Assembly: GCA_038496445.1 (NCBI GenBank)
Contig: JALMLS010000265.1
Span: 1-31,460 of the forward strand
Source: Trichosphaerium sp. ATCC 40318
Taxonomy: Eukaryota; Discosea; Flabellinia; Trichosidae
DNA: 31,460 bases
Reading direction: 5' to 3'
In this document: positions 10,909-20,382 of the stretch, piece by piece
How the letters are laid out: every line of letters starts with the position of its first letter
How positions within the stretch are numbered: position 1 is the stretch's first letter
Made by a program: the position numbers and the translations under genes
The notes under the pieces: generated by a model
What the model was told of the DNA's origin: nothing
Databases searched by the model: none
The model's input: the letters and a program-made list of their open reading frames with translations, nothing else

Positions 10909-12362
10909 GAGATGTACAGAATGAAATGAATTGATTCCGAAAAAACACGAAATGTTCTGAAAAAAACACGAAATATTCCGAAACATTCCGTGTTTTTACC
11001 ATCTCCAAACCATATCTCATATAGTTGAAGCAAGGTCTGATAGTAGGTAGTTTATAAGAGCAATGCAGCACAGTTTGTACCAAAAAAAGTGAAGTTGATA
11101 ACAGCTTTTTGTAATCGCAATAATCTGAGTCAGTACTGCGACTATTTTGCGAAGTTGTCTAAAGAACAAGAAATGTCATGGTACTCCTGATAGGTTTTGT
11201 GGAGAAGTTTTTTTCAGTTAACGTTGTACACGCGACTTTCGTAGTTTTTGTGTGTTGGAAGTGCTCCTTGCTTGTGCTACAGCAACTTAAGATGGTTTTT
11301 GTGCAAAACAATCACTTTGGAAGTGATACGAAACTGATTTGAAAGCACTTTCTTTTCGCTTCATAACGCCTTGGTAGAAACGCTCTAGAATCACTTGGAA
11401 AGTGGTTTGAAAGTGATTTGAAAGTGATTCCAAAACGATTGCTAAGCGCTTTTTTTCTTCAAAGCGTCAGTATTGGTTGTAATACATCTGAGGTGCACTT
11501 GCGAAATAACAAAATTGCAAAAGGTGCACCTACAACATCAAGAGATAAAAAAACTCATGTAGAAATCGCTTTGGAATCACTTTCAAATCACTTTCAAACC
11601 GCTTTCCAAGTGATTTTAGAGCGTTTCTACCAAGGCGTTATGAAGCGAAAAGAAAGCGCTTTCAAATCACTTTTGAATCACTTGGAAAGTGCTTGTTATG
11701 CACGGAAAACCATCTTGATTTGCTGTAGCACAAGCAAGGAGCACTTCCAACACACAGAAACTACGAAAGTCGTGTATACAACGCTAAATGAAAGAAAGTC
11801 AAATCACCATATCAGGAACCATTGGGGCAGCATCGCTTTTGAGACAGTTTCGAAAATTACGACATTTTTGATTTTTGATATTTACGGCATTTCGAGAATC
11901 TTTGAGACGTTTTTACTCACCTCAGAACCGTCTTAACCAAAAATTGTTATTATGAACATTTAACTAGTATTCTATACTTATAGGCTTAAAAAACATTTTG
12001 CGATTCGTTGGTGCTGTGCGGAGGAAAAGTACCGACAGTCAAAGCAATTTTTTTCAAAACAAACTTTTTCAAAAATTTCGGAATTTCTGAAACTGTCTCA
12101 AAAGCGATGCTGCCCCACTGATTGTACTATGTCTCAGAAACACTTCTCATTCTTTCTATGTCACTTTTTGGAACAAGAACAGCTGCTCACTGCAATGCTC
12201 TTGGAAACCAACCAAAAGTTCTTGCTTCAACTGTGTTAAGATGTGGTTGTCCAGGGCAATCTACTTACCAGTAAAAACACGGAATGTTTCGGAATATTTC
12301 GTGGTTTTTTCAGAACATTTTGTGTTTTTTCGGAATCAATTCATTTCATTCTGTACATCTCC
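10909..12362. mobile_element. nested foldback transposon-like element
   Basis: Terminal arms of about 90 bp, 10909-10998 and 12271-12362, are inverted copies differing at only about two positions. The outer ends read GGAGATGTACAGAATGAAAT. Inside are two more inverted pairs: a long one (about 11219-11437 with 11565-11785) rich in iterated TTGAAAGTGAT-type motifs, and a shorter one (about 11820-11878 with 12062-12120, core GGGGCAGCATCGCTTTTGAG). There is no transposase. An open frame across the inner arms (about 11418-11936) has no protein-like features and is a by-product of the repeats. The flanks carry TCT on both sides, a possible but weak 3-bp target duplication. The near-identity of the outer arms suggests recent movement or gene conversion. 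Confidence 0.75.
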
Positions 12363-12758
12363 TCTTTCGACTACAAACGGTTACTCCACTTGACTTGCAT
12401 AGCTCCAAAAAAAAAGACATTATGTTAACATTAGCCAGAAGCCAACAAATAAGAAGATTCATTTGAGCTTGTAGCGAAAAACATACTTAAAAAAGTCCAA
12501 TAAAATAGGAATAAAACACGAACTAGGAAGTAAATCATGCTGTTGTTACGTATTTTACTACACTACCTAACTGTGTTTGTGTGTTCATTACTGTACCTTT
12601 GGAAAGATGGGTTAAACTTTTTATTCCAAAGATAGAAAAGAGCTAAGTCATTTTTGAATGAAACACTTTTTGAACCTGTCCCAAGTTGCTTAGACTCTTT
12701 AAGCGAGTTTAGTTGTAATTCCCTGATACCTTACGCTTATCCAATCACTAGCGTCACT
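12363..12758. other. upstream region of the NAPE-PLD-like gene
   Basis: No recognisable gene. An in-frame upstream ATG at 12654 could add about 35 residues (MNETLFEPVPSC...) to the NAPE-PLD-like protein, but the added part has no conserved features, so I prefer the ATG at 12759. Confidence 0.4.
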
Positions 12759-14232
12759 ATGGCAAAGCCCGATCGTGACCTTCCTGATGGCGTAACGAAT
12801 ATTTTAACAGACGAAGATAAAGTGTCCAGACCACTCTTTAAAGACGGAAAGTTTGGTAACCCATGGCCGGAATGGAAACAGCACGTTCATTGAGTATACC
12901 CTAACCAATCTAAATGGAATTCTAAGGTACCAAATGTCACCATGGGACATTTTAAAGATGAGAGCAGCTAAAATCCCATCTAAAGAAGTACTGGACAAGG
13001 TACGTGTTGTGTCTTTCACTTGTAACGTTTTTAGAACATATCACCTTATAGACACCATTATAGGAGCTTCCTACGCATAAACCAACATGGAGTGCTATTA
13101 AAAACCCACCTGAAGGCGAAATACAAATAACTTGGATAGGACACTCAACTTTTTTTATTCAGATGGATGGTGTTAACTTTCTCACAGACCCAGTACGCTC
13201 ATTAACATATTTTGCCCATAAAACCCAATAAAAAACGTGGTCGGGGAAATATTCCGCCTGGTTTATTAAATTTAACAAAATGTTCTAGATTTGGTCTCAA
13301 CGTGCTTCACCAAGTGCCTTGGTTGGCCCTAAGAGGTATAGACAGGTATATCTGATAAGTAAAAGGATTCAAGGCTTCTAAAAGTGGGTTCTTGCTTTAG
13401 GTTCCATGCAAGATTTCAGAGCTTCCGAAGATTGACTTTGTTGTGCTTTCACATGATCATTTTGATCATCTTGACCATTTTGCTGTTACTCAAATACGTA
13501 ATAAGGCTCAGTGGATAATACCATTAGGTTAGTAAATCGTCATGTTACCAACAAAACCATAATTTGTTGAAAACACTAAAAATCCTCCTAAGGTCTCGGG
13601 AAATGGTTCAAAGGTCATGGTGTAAGCAATTTTATCGAACTCCAATGGTGGGAACAATATAACTTTAATGATAAAGTCAAGATTACGTTTGCTCCTGCTA
13701 TGCATTGGTCAACACGTGGCCCAGGAACTGAGCGTAAAAGTCTTTGGGGAAGTTACAGTATTAAAGGGAAATCAAAGTCTGTTTGGTTTGCTGGTGATAC
13801 CGGTTACGCTGATTTCTTTAAAGAAATCGGTAACACGCTAGGTCCATTTGACTTGGCTATTATTCCAATTGGAGCCTATGAGCCAAGGTACGTCAAAATA
13901 CACCAAGAGTTGTTTCGGTGCTTAATTTTTTTTTTCCCAACAGGAAACTGTTCCGAGGGCAACATATCAATCCAGCGGAAGCTGTTCAAATTCATACCGA
14001 AGTGAAAGCTAAAAAATCAGTTGGTTGTCATTGGGGAACATTTGTATTAACAGCAGAGGTACTCACTTTGTGTGTTGATTTATTTAGTCTTTTTTTTCTA
14101 TCTTTATTCTAACTGGATTTTTGGTAGCCTATTCTTCAACCTCGTGAAGATCTTGAAGTTGCTAAAAAAGATCAAGGTGTTGATAAAGATGCCTTTATAA
14201 CGTTAGAACATGGTGCAACATCGACAATATGA
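12759..14232 (+). CDS. NAPE-PLD-type metallo-beta-lactamase-fold phospholipase D
   Basis: Motifs in order: FKDGKFGNPWPEW, SKEVLDKELPTHKP, ITWIGHSTFFIQMDGVNFLT, DP/IWSQRASPSALVGPKRY, LPKIDFVVLSHDHFDHLD (HxHxDH zinc-binding core), APAMHWSTRG, VWFAGDTGY, FKEIGNTLGPFDLAIIPIGA, and CHWGTFVLTAE. This is the full set expected of the N-acyl-phosphatidylethanolamine phospholipase D family, which cleaves N-acyl-PE to N-acylethanolamine and phosphatidic acid on internal membranes. Metal ligands appear complete. Introns of about 45-110 nt separate the exons. One junction is ambiguous: past NPWPEWKQH the homologous stretch ILRYQMSPWDILKMRA is in another frame. Either a 75-nt intron (CAC / ATG AGA) removes it, or there is a one-base shift near 12880. 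It ends ATSTI-TGA. Confidence 0.85.
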
Positions 14233-15102
14233 AAGAAAAGTTGCACTACTTTTAGTAAAAGTGGTTTTTAGATCATTTTGTTTGTTGACAACTGGTTACT
14301 ATAAATTGTATCTTTGCAACTTGCCTTCAAAAATCTCTTACGTTGTAGATCTCTGACAAGTTAGGTTCCATTTTGAGCTATTGTTCATCATTGCAATTAG
14401 TTTTCCCAATAAAAGGCTTTACTTACTTGCTAGTGCTAGTTACGCAAATAGTTTCTTTCCAGAACTTCTAGAAATTTCTATTAAGTTGTTTCCAGATCAT
14501 TTACAAAAAAAGATGTCAAATAATTGTAGGAAGAAAATTATTTTGCCACTGGGTTTTTTTTTTTTGCAACTTGCTGGATACCCATCGTCCAAGGGCTCTT
14601 TAGGGTTTCTGTATTACCCAATTAAATCCATCTCGACAGATTAGATTTAGCAATTGCACAAAACTTAAACAGTTGTCACAACACCTTGTTGGGATATTGT
14701 GGGTTGCACATGTACCTATTGCATTCTGTTTAGAAAAGCAAAATCTTGAGAATTTATCCGGCTATCAAATTACCAGGATTTTGAACCTCTCACCTAGTTT
14801 ACACTAGATAGGCGAGAAAGAACTTACACTCTATGAAGACTTAAGTACGAATAGTTTGAATATTGATTTCTGCTCCAAAAAAAGAACCAAAACAGGCTTG
14901 TGGACGTTAAAGAAGTTACAATGTAGGTATTAAATAGCGTTAAATAACTGTTCGCATTTTTTTGAGGTTAAATGTCCCATATTCTTGTTTTTTGAAGAAT
15001 ACTGTTTTCAAAGCAAATGGAAGCCCAAATATGTAGAATTTTCAAAGTTTATTCAGTCACTTGTATTAAACATAAACTAGCGTAGCAACAATTAAAATCG
15101 TC
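14233..15102. other. long stretch without recognisable gene
   Basis: A/T-rich, with a poly-T run near 14550. TTTGCAACTTGC occurs here twice (about 14320 and 14567) and once more near 18203. An 87-codon open frame (14381-14644) shows no conserved features and I do not call it. Confidence 0.35.
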
Positions 15103-15877
15103 ATGGTAGGATTAAACACTTTAGCTAGAATTTCAAGCGGATCATTGACAGTGAGTGATTGTTTTTGTTTCATCTTTTCTATTTATGTTTTTGTTGACAC
15201 AAGAGACTAAATCACGTTCTAAGGTTGTAGCACTTACTATTATTCTTGTGGCAACTTTTTATTTCCAAGGAACATTTTGTGTATCTGACGTATATTTTGG
15301 TACATGCATACGTCATTCAAAGCTCAATGGTTACGAATTTGGGTAAGTACAACGTACCTTGTGCTTCTCTTTTGCTCCGAAATTTGAAACTAAAATCTAT
15401 TTAGCATGATGCTAGCAGGCGGTATCTTTGGCATTCTTGCATCAGTACTTGGAGCTTTACCATTTAACGAAAATTCAAAGTATACTTTCCCAGCAGTACG
15501 TCATCAAACTTCACACAGAGTTTAAGTTGTGACAAAATTCTACTTGATTTTTCGTTTTTTTGACAAGTTAGTTCAATGATCTAAACATATTGTAGTATCT
15601 CGGTTCTGTTATTACAGCAAATTATTTTCTAGCTAGTGGCGTTGGTGTGTTACAAAACCGAGATATATCATTGGCAACAACTAAATTGGCGAATATTGTA
15701 ATTGTACGTTTCATGTTGTACCTTTTTATCAAGTCCACTGACTTATTGTTACAGACTCTGATCTCTTTTAACGCCATCTTTGCACTTGGTTCAATCGCAG
15801 TAACTACGTTAACAGCATATATTCATTTGACTAGAAGCAAGAAACAAGAAGCTGAATTCCAATCACTATCTCCTTAA
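15103..15877 (+). CDS. four-pass (tetraspan-type) membrane protein
   Basis: Starts MVGLNTLARISSGSLT, then splices over a 50-60 nt GTGAGT intron to KSRSKVVALTIILVATFYFQ (segment 1). Next come FCVSDVYFGTC as a short loop with paired Cys, GGIFGILASVLGALPF (segment 2), LGSVITANYFLASGVGV (segment 3), and ISFNAIFALGSIAVTTLTAY (segment 4). The tail HLTRSKKQEAEFQSLSP is short and polar. The layout resembles claudin/PMP22-like or other small four-pass proteins, but I see no diagnostic W-GLW-C-C motif, so I do not name a family. AATAAA at 15891 is a likely polyadenylation signal 14 nt after the stop. The gene converges tail-to-tail with DUF2306 copy 2. Confidence 0.65.
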
Positions 15878-16235
15878 CATGATATGAGCCAATAAAACCT
15901 TGTTAATTTAAACGTCAAAATTGCCATTCTTTGTATCTGTTACGCCAAACTCTCTTGAGCCAGCACTCCGTTTCATGCGAATTCCATCTCTTTTGTCAAT
16001 TGAAATAGTAGCATTTCAAAAACAACTGGCCATTTTCCATGCCATTGTTTGTATCTCTATACAATAAGTACTGTAAAACCGTTTTCATGGCTAGATAAGC
16101 TATAAAACTTGGTTGGATTTAAATCACGTGCAAAACGATTGCTATATTTGCTTGTTTTCCTTTGTTTAGACAAGACGGTAGGGCAGTGTTGTGTTATTAA
16201 CGGGAGTATAAACTGCTGAGAAAACGAGCTCTGCT
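15878..16235. other. convergent 3' intergenic region
   Basis: Lies between two converging genes. No coding pattern. It has one CACGTG near 16126. Confidence 0.35.
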
Positions 16236-17254
16236 TTATTCAAGTTTTACTACAGCTTTGTTTGACCTTGTAGAAGTTTTTTTTGGAAAGATGTAGGTTA
16301 TGTAACGTTCAGTGCCGACATAGCAAATGATAAGAGACATCCAAAAGGAAAGACCAACACCAATGTCCCAGTTTCTCAAGCCTGGATCCTAAACGAATTT
16401 CATCAGCAACCTTGTTTTGTAAGCAAGTGTTTGTACCTCATCCAGGGAAACTATAAATAGTAGCAAGACTTGAGCAGGTCGCTGCATGAAAGAGAAGAGA
16501 ATACAACTCAAAGACCTTAAATTCCACATGTAATGAGACGAAAACCGTTTGTTTGTTGCTGCAATGTAGGCCTTTGTCATGCAGTAAAAATACCTGACTG
16601 CAACTATAATAGACGTAATAGGTATGTGAGCATCATGTTCAGTATTTAAAGCTAGCATAACACCGGTAACGCTCAGGTAAGCACCAATAAAGTAGTAAAG
16701 AACTGGAATACGTTAAGGCAAAACATTGGCAATAAATATGAAAGGAAACAAAAAAGAAAAAGCGGGAGGATACAACCACATAATCTGTGGAATGTGGGGT
16801 ACTTCTGTCGAACACGTTTTGAGAATTGAAAAAGTGCAATCACACCTTTTTGAGAAAATATTAAAAATAAATCACGTGATACGTTAGCAAAACTCACCAA
16901 AGATCGTTCCAAAATGGATATGAGGGTCTATGATATATTTTGATGACGTTTCATGGTAGTTTAACCTCTCCTTTGCTACACGGTCTAAGTACCTACAAAC
17001 GATTAACACTGGACTGCGCTCAGGCGTAAAAAACAACGTGCTGATCTGATATGTTGTGTCCTAAACCCTTTAACACTGGCTACACTCAGGTTAGATAAAA
17101 AACGTCTTCAACTATGGAGTTTATTTGGTTTTATTACCTCAAATGGCTGTAGAACCATGTTAGGGTTGCCGATCGCGAAACGGTAAGAGTTCGATACAGT
17201 CCATAGACAGTGTAAAGCCAATCCAACGGAAGTAAGTACGTATAACACCTTCAT
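16236..17254 (-). CDS. DUF2306-type multi-pass membrane protein, copy 2 (inverted duplicate)
   Basis: Same exon-intron plan as the copy at 5329-6341: MKVLYVLTSVGLALHC, NPNMVLQPFE, GVIALFQFSKRVRQKYPTFHR, GVMLALNTEHDAHIPITSI, AYIAATNKRFSSHYMWNLRS, then DPGLRNWDIGVGLSFWMSLI and KAVVKLE-stop. It is intact, with AATAAA overlapping the stop as in copy 1. Differences cluster. Exon 1 has many silent changes. The helix after QRPA differs strongly (QVLLLFIVSLDE here, HILIPIFVNMDE in copy 1). The last intron is unrelated, whereas intron 1 and the middle exons are close to identical. That patchwork suggests gene conversion between the two copies. Similarity stops near the start and stop codons. Confidence 0.75.
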
Positions 17255-17317
17255 GACAAGTGTTTATCCACAGTGGGCGGGTACTAGTGTGAGTTTTTTT
17301 GTGAATGAAAACCATAC

Positions 17318-17527
17318 CTTCCTAGATTTGTGTTGACCATCTTTGGACTGAGAATTTGTTGGCCGTGTTTTGTAAATTCAAATAAACAGTGAAGATGTAG
17401 CCACAGCTCTCTGTCATCACTAAAAACAAAAGTTACCATGTTTGTACACCTACAATAGAATTATTTCAGGAATTGACCCGGATCATCAACAAAAAAGATT
17501 TTCGATAATCCATTTTTCAAGGTTAGT
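17318..17527 (-). other. exon-like fragment upstream of DUF2306 copy 2
   Basis: On the minus strand, after a TTTTTAG acceptor, a 102-nt stretch reads DDRELWLHLHCLFEFTKHGQ and ends at a GTATGG donor-like site (17318-17419). Farther upstream MTNLEKWIIENLF begins at an ATG near 17527 and, after a frame change, VDDPGQF. It looks coding but cannot be joined in frame. It may be the remains of a gene or a 5' exon I cannot resolve. I recognise no family. Confidence 0.25.
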
Positions 17528-18140
17528 CATTTTTTTGCTGTGTTTTTTCATCACTATGAGCATTCAGTACATTGTGACAAGCATTAAATGTTTAAATCAA
17601 TTGATAGTATCCATTTTATGAAATATGAGGTATGGAAATTATTTAGGATATGAGCAATGCCGACTGAACAATGGGATTATCGATAATATTGTTTGTGATA
17701 ATCCAGGTCAATTCCAAAGAAATCCTCGAACTGATTTCGTCTGTTAACAACTATTGTCTAGCAATTCTCTAATTTTTAATAAATATGATAGCGTTACGAT
17801 GTCCTCGTATAAACTAAAAAACTCAGCAAAAGTTGGTTAATTACGATTTATCAAGTAGTAAGTACCACCCATCCTCATGTCAATCCACAAAGGAACTCAA
17901 AGAATATCAATGCTCCCTTCACTTTCGTCTTCATCTCCTGTTTCTGTTACTATTAAAAACAAAACCAAGCCATTCAAATTTAGTCCATGTAGAAGGTTCA
18001 AAAAGAAAAGTAAGTAAAACTTGAATACATTAAAACTTCCTTTGATGAGCAGCTCAAAACTTCAAGCACGGCTGCAAGTATGAATTTGGCATTTGTATTT
18101 TTTGTCAAAATAACGATAAATAGTTGCTACAAAAGTATTA
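17528..18140. other. stretch without recognisable gene
   Basis: A/T-rich DNA. A 63-codon open frame (17833-18024) begins at TTG and lacks features, so I do not call it. Confidence 0.3.
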
Positions 18141-18147
18141 GCTAGGC

Positions 18148-18357
18148 CCACGTGATGATATCAACGAACCAAAGATATACAGCTGCTTTTGGTATTTTTA
18201 TTTTTGCAACTTGCAATGTGGAACTACCAAAGAGGTGCTTATATATACTCCAAAACATGTAATATCTACAACCCAGAAAAAAGCAACAGTGTAAACAACC
18301 AATGAACAATTTATGTCAAACACGTGAAGTAGCAAACAATTTTTATATCACACGTGA
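18148..18357 (+). promoter_or_regulatory. cluster of CACGTGA sites upstream of the dermatopontin-like gene
   Basis: CACGTGATG near 18150, CACGTGAAG near 18321 and CACGTGAAT near 18351 lie 200-410 bp upstream of the start at 18557. CACGTG is the classic palindromic bHLH/bZIP-type core. The same core is in excess across the window, so gene-specific control is only an inference. Confidence 0.4.
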
Positions 18358-18556
18358 ATTCAACAAAACTGTAAATAAAGATCCTTACCCAACATGACAC
18401 TCTTTGCTTTTAGTCGTATGATATATTCATTAGATACAATGCTAGGTAATCGGTTAGCGATTCAAGTGTCTTTCCTGCAAACGATCATTGAAAGTTCCCA
18501 AAAGTTTGGATTCAGGAGAAAACGAAAAAAACAAAAACAGCCATACACATCGATCA

Positions 18557-19352
18557 ATGCATCACATAGCACTTTTCGTTACACTCTTGCTTGCGGTGTA
18601 AGCCTCTTTAGTACAAATGTATACGGTTAACGAATTCCATAGCAGTACAACAACGGCTATAGTATACAATGCGCCCGGTAGTATTACACTTCCATTTCCT
18701 CCTTGGACAAGAACTTGCCCAGATGGTGGCATGACGGGTGTTCGCACAATCACTACTACAGATCCTAGAATATTTTCTTGGAGGTGCTTTCATGATACTA
18801 TCGGATTCAATGGTCCTCATACAAACTTTGCGTCTACAATAGGGCTGCCATTTATTCATCTGTGTCCTCCAGGCTATGTAATGAAGAGTGCGTCTTTTCT
18901 CAAAAAGCCGTTTTACCGGAATCAATTCTGACTCTTTTAAGCAATTCGAGGCACCGGTTGGTCTGCTGTTAGTAATGACAGGGTATTTAGGCTTCGATGC
19001 GAGTACGTTTGCTTGAGTTTTACTTTCATTAAAGGTCGTGCTAGGACGGAAGAGAGGTTGACATGTCAAACGAATAAAAGCGAGTGGATAGGTATATCAC
19101 GTGTTCTCAAAAGTTGGATTTGTTTTAATATAACTTCTGTAGACATGTACAATCATGTTCCTGGTTTCAACGGCGTCGGTAATATTCTTTGCCCATCTGA
19201 AAGACCATATATAACTGGATTCAGAGTGAGCTCTCCAGGGTAAGTGCCTAAAAAGAAAAATCAAATTTCTAGTTTTTGTGATAAGTTTTTCTAGTGGAGC
19301 ACCGTCTGATCGTGTATGGTTTATGCAATGTTCCGCTGTAACTTGTACTTAA
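18557..19352 (+). CDS. dermatopontin-like secreted protein
   Basis: Signal peptide MHHIALFVTLLLAV, then a clean 45-nt intron (18598-18642) removes an in-frame TAA. The mature chain (about 200 residues) shows repeated units of the dermatopontin type: Cys-Pro-x-G opening (CPDGGMTGVRT, CPPGYVMKTIRG, CPSERPYITGFR) and Asp-Arg-x-aromatic-x(2)-Cys closing (DPRIFSWRC, NDRVFRLRC, SDRVWFMQC), plus GFNGPHTNF and GFNGVGN spacers. In animals dermatopontin is a small extracellular-matrix protein; the DR-x-[EQ]-W pattern is its hallmark. All exon joins are phase-consistent, the last being a 55-nt intron before GAPSDRVWF. It ends VTCT-stop, with AATAAA at 19376. By inference it is secreted or cell-wall associated. 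Confidence 0.75.
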
Positions 19353-19499
19353 ATCTTGGTTTTGTTGTGTTTATAAATAAAGTAAAGTAAACAGTTGAGT
19401 GATTGTGTACAGATTCGTTGCTTAAGAATATTGCCTTTAAGAAAGTACAAGACAACGTGTTACTATGTGTTATTGTACTCTATCGAAACAACATGCCAG

Positions 19500-19806
19500 G
19501 ATTAAAACATACTTGAGGTGTTGCACAAGATTGTGACATAGGATAATCGTTGAAGACGAGCAGATGCTCACTAGTTTCTAATGCATTCCATTTGGCATGC
19601 TCACTGACTGTTTTTGCGTATAGAAAACGCTCAAAAAAAGCTTTTTTATTTGCTAAAGTACATTTCACGCGGTGTTTTGGCCTGTGTGTTGTTTTGTTTT
19701 ACAAAGACGTTATTTGTTCAGAATGACACGAGGTCTTTTGTTAAATAGATACCGCTTGCGCACCACACCAATGACTTCGTAGCTTGGTAGTTGTTCTGAC
19801 GGCTAA
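19500..19806 (-). CDS. hypothetical small protein, start not found
   Basis: Two minus-strand stretches join in phase over a 73-nt intron with a GTATCT donor: QLPSYEVIGVVRKR and PKHRVKCTLANKKAFFERFL, then AKTVSEHAKWNALETSEHLL and SQSCATPQ. The composition is basic and looks coding, like a small ribosomal or mitochondrial protein, but I cannot name it. An acceptor-like ATTTAG precedes it, so the start codon should lie in an upstream exon close to or overlapping the 3' end of CTF8. The last part may end near 19480. Confidence 0.35.
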
Positions 19807-19863
19807 ATGACGCGTTATAAGAGAATTTGTTTCATACTGTGTCAAATAGCGTAGAAGAGGTGC

Positions 19864-20206
19864 TCACACATTTGTATTGCGTACCATAGTATTTGTGGTG
19901 TTATTATCGTCTGTTGACATTGGATCAGGTTTAACATATCCAGCAGGCTCCTTCTTGCGTAGTATTGCCAATGGTGGCTTGACGTCTTGTACGGCGCCAT
20001 GTAAACGGAATTTACCAATCTGTAGTTGCGGTTGTGGCTATTGTATTGTTTTTAAAAAACAAGCGGTGCTAATAGCTTCGTACGCCTTGAATAAACTCTC
20101 CAATGTCTTTACTTTGAAGATTTTTAATACCAGGCTCTAATGTCCCTTGAAGCTCAATAACAAAGTATTCTTTTGGGTCATCTGCTGAACGTACTACAAT
20201 ACGCAT
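19864..20206 (-). CDS. CTF8: Ctf8 homologue, subunit of the Ctf18 alternative clamp loader
   Basis: Two exons (20206-20084, 19-41 codons region; 20037-19864) around a 46-nt intron give 98 residues. The N-terminus MRIVVRSADDPKEYFVIELQ-G matches the family's beta strand and ELQG motif. The second exon carries QLQIGKFRLHGAVQDVKPPL and AILRKKEP, which match the IGxHxLxGKxxxLxKPLAVL pattern. Ctf8 binds Dcc1 and Ctf18 in an RFC-like complex that loads PCNA and supports sister-chromatid cohesion. The length is close to known Ctf8 proteins. The Asp/Asn/Thr-rich tail is not conserved. It is head-to-head with NOL6, 176 bp between start codons. Confidence 0.75.
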
Positions 20207-20382
20207 AACCCCGCCCTTTTTTTAATCGTTTTTATTTCAAAAAATTGTTTTCAGCGATTTCTTCGCAAAGACTTTGTGTGACACTGTCATTTAGTTATTA
20301 CATTTCTTTTTCCTAAATACAAGTACTTCTTTGACTATTACAGTCTTTCTCTACGTTTTTTCTTGCAATTAGACTGAGAAAA
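20207..20382. promoter_or_regulatory. shared divergent promoter region CTF8/NOL6
   Basis: Only 176 bp separate the start codons of CTF8 (minus) and NOL6 (plus). The stretch is T-rich with no clear TATA box. Coordinated expression of the two growth-related genes is an inference. Confidence 0.4.

Noticed and set aside
11418-11936. 172-codon open frame inside the foldback element
   Set aside because: It runs across inner inverted arms, has no protein-like domain, and its repeats explain the open frame.
18591-18616. Apparent 15-16-nt ultra-short introns (GTGTAAGCCTCTTTAG here; GTACGTCCTTCTTAG near 31340)
   Set aside because: Longer ordinary introns (45 and about 80 nt) starting at or near the same donors restore better frames and signal-peptide junctions.
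19877-20140. Plus-strand frame with a signal-peptide-like start
   Set aside because: It begins at TTG and is antisense to the CTF8 exons, which match a known family.
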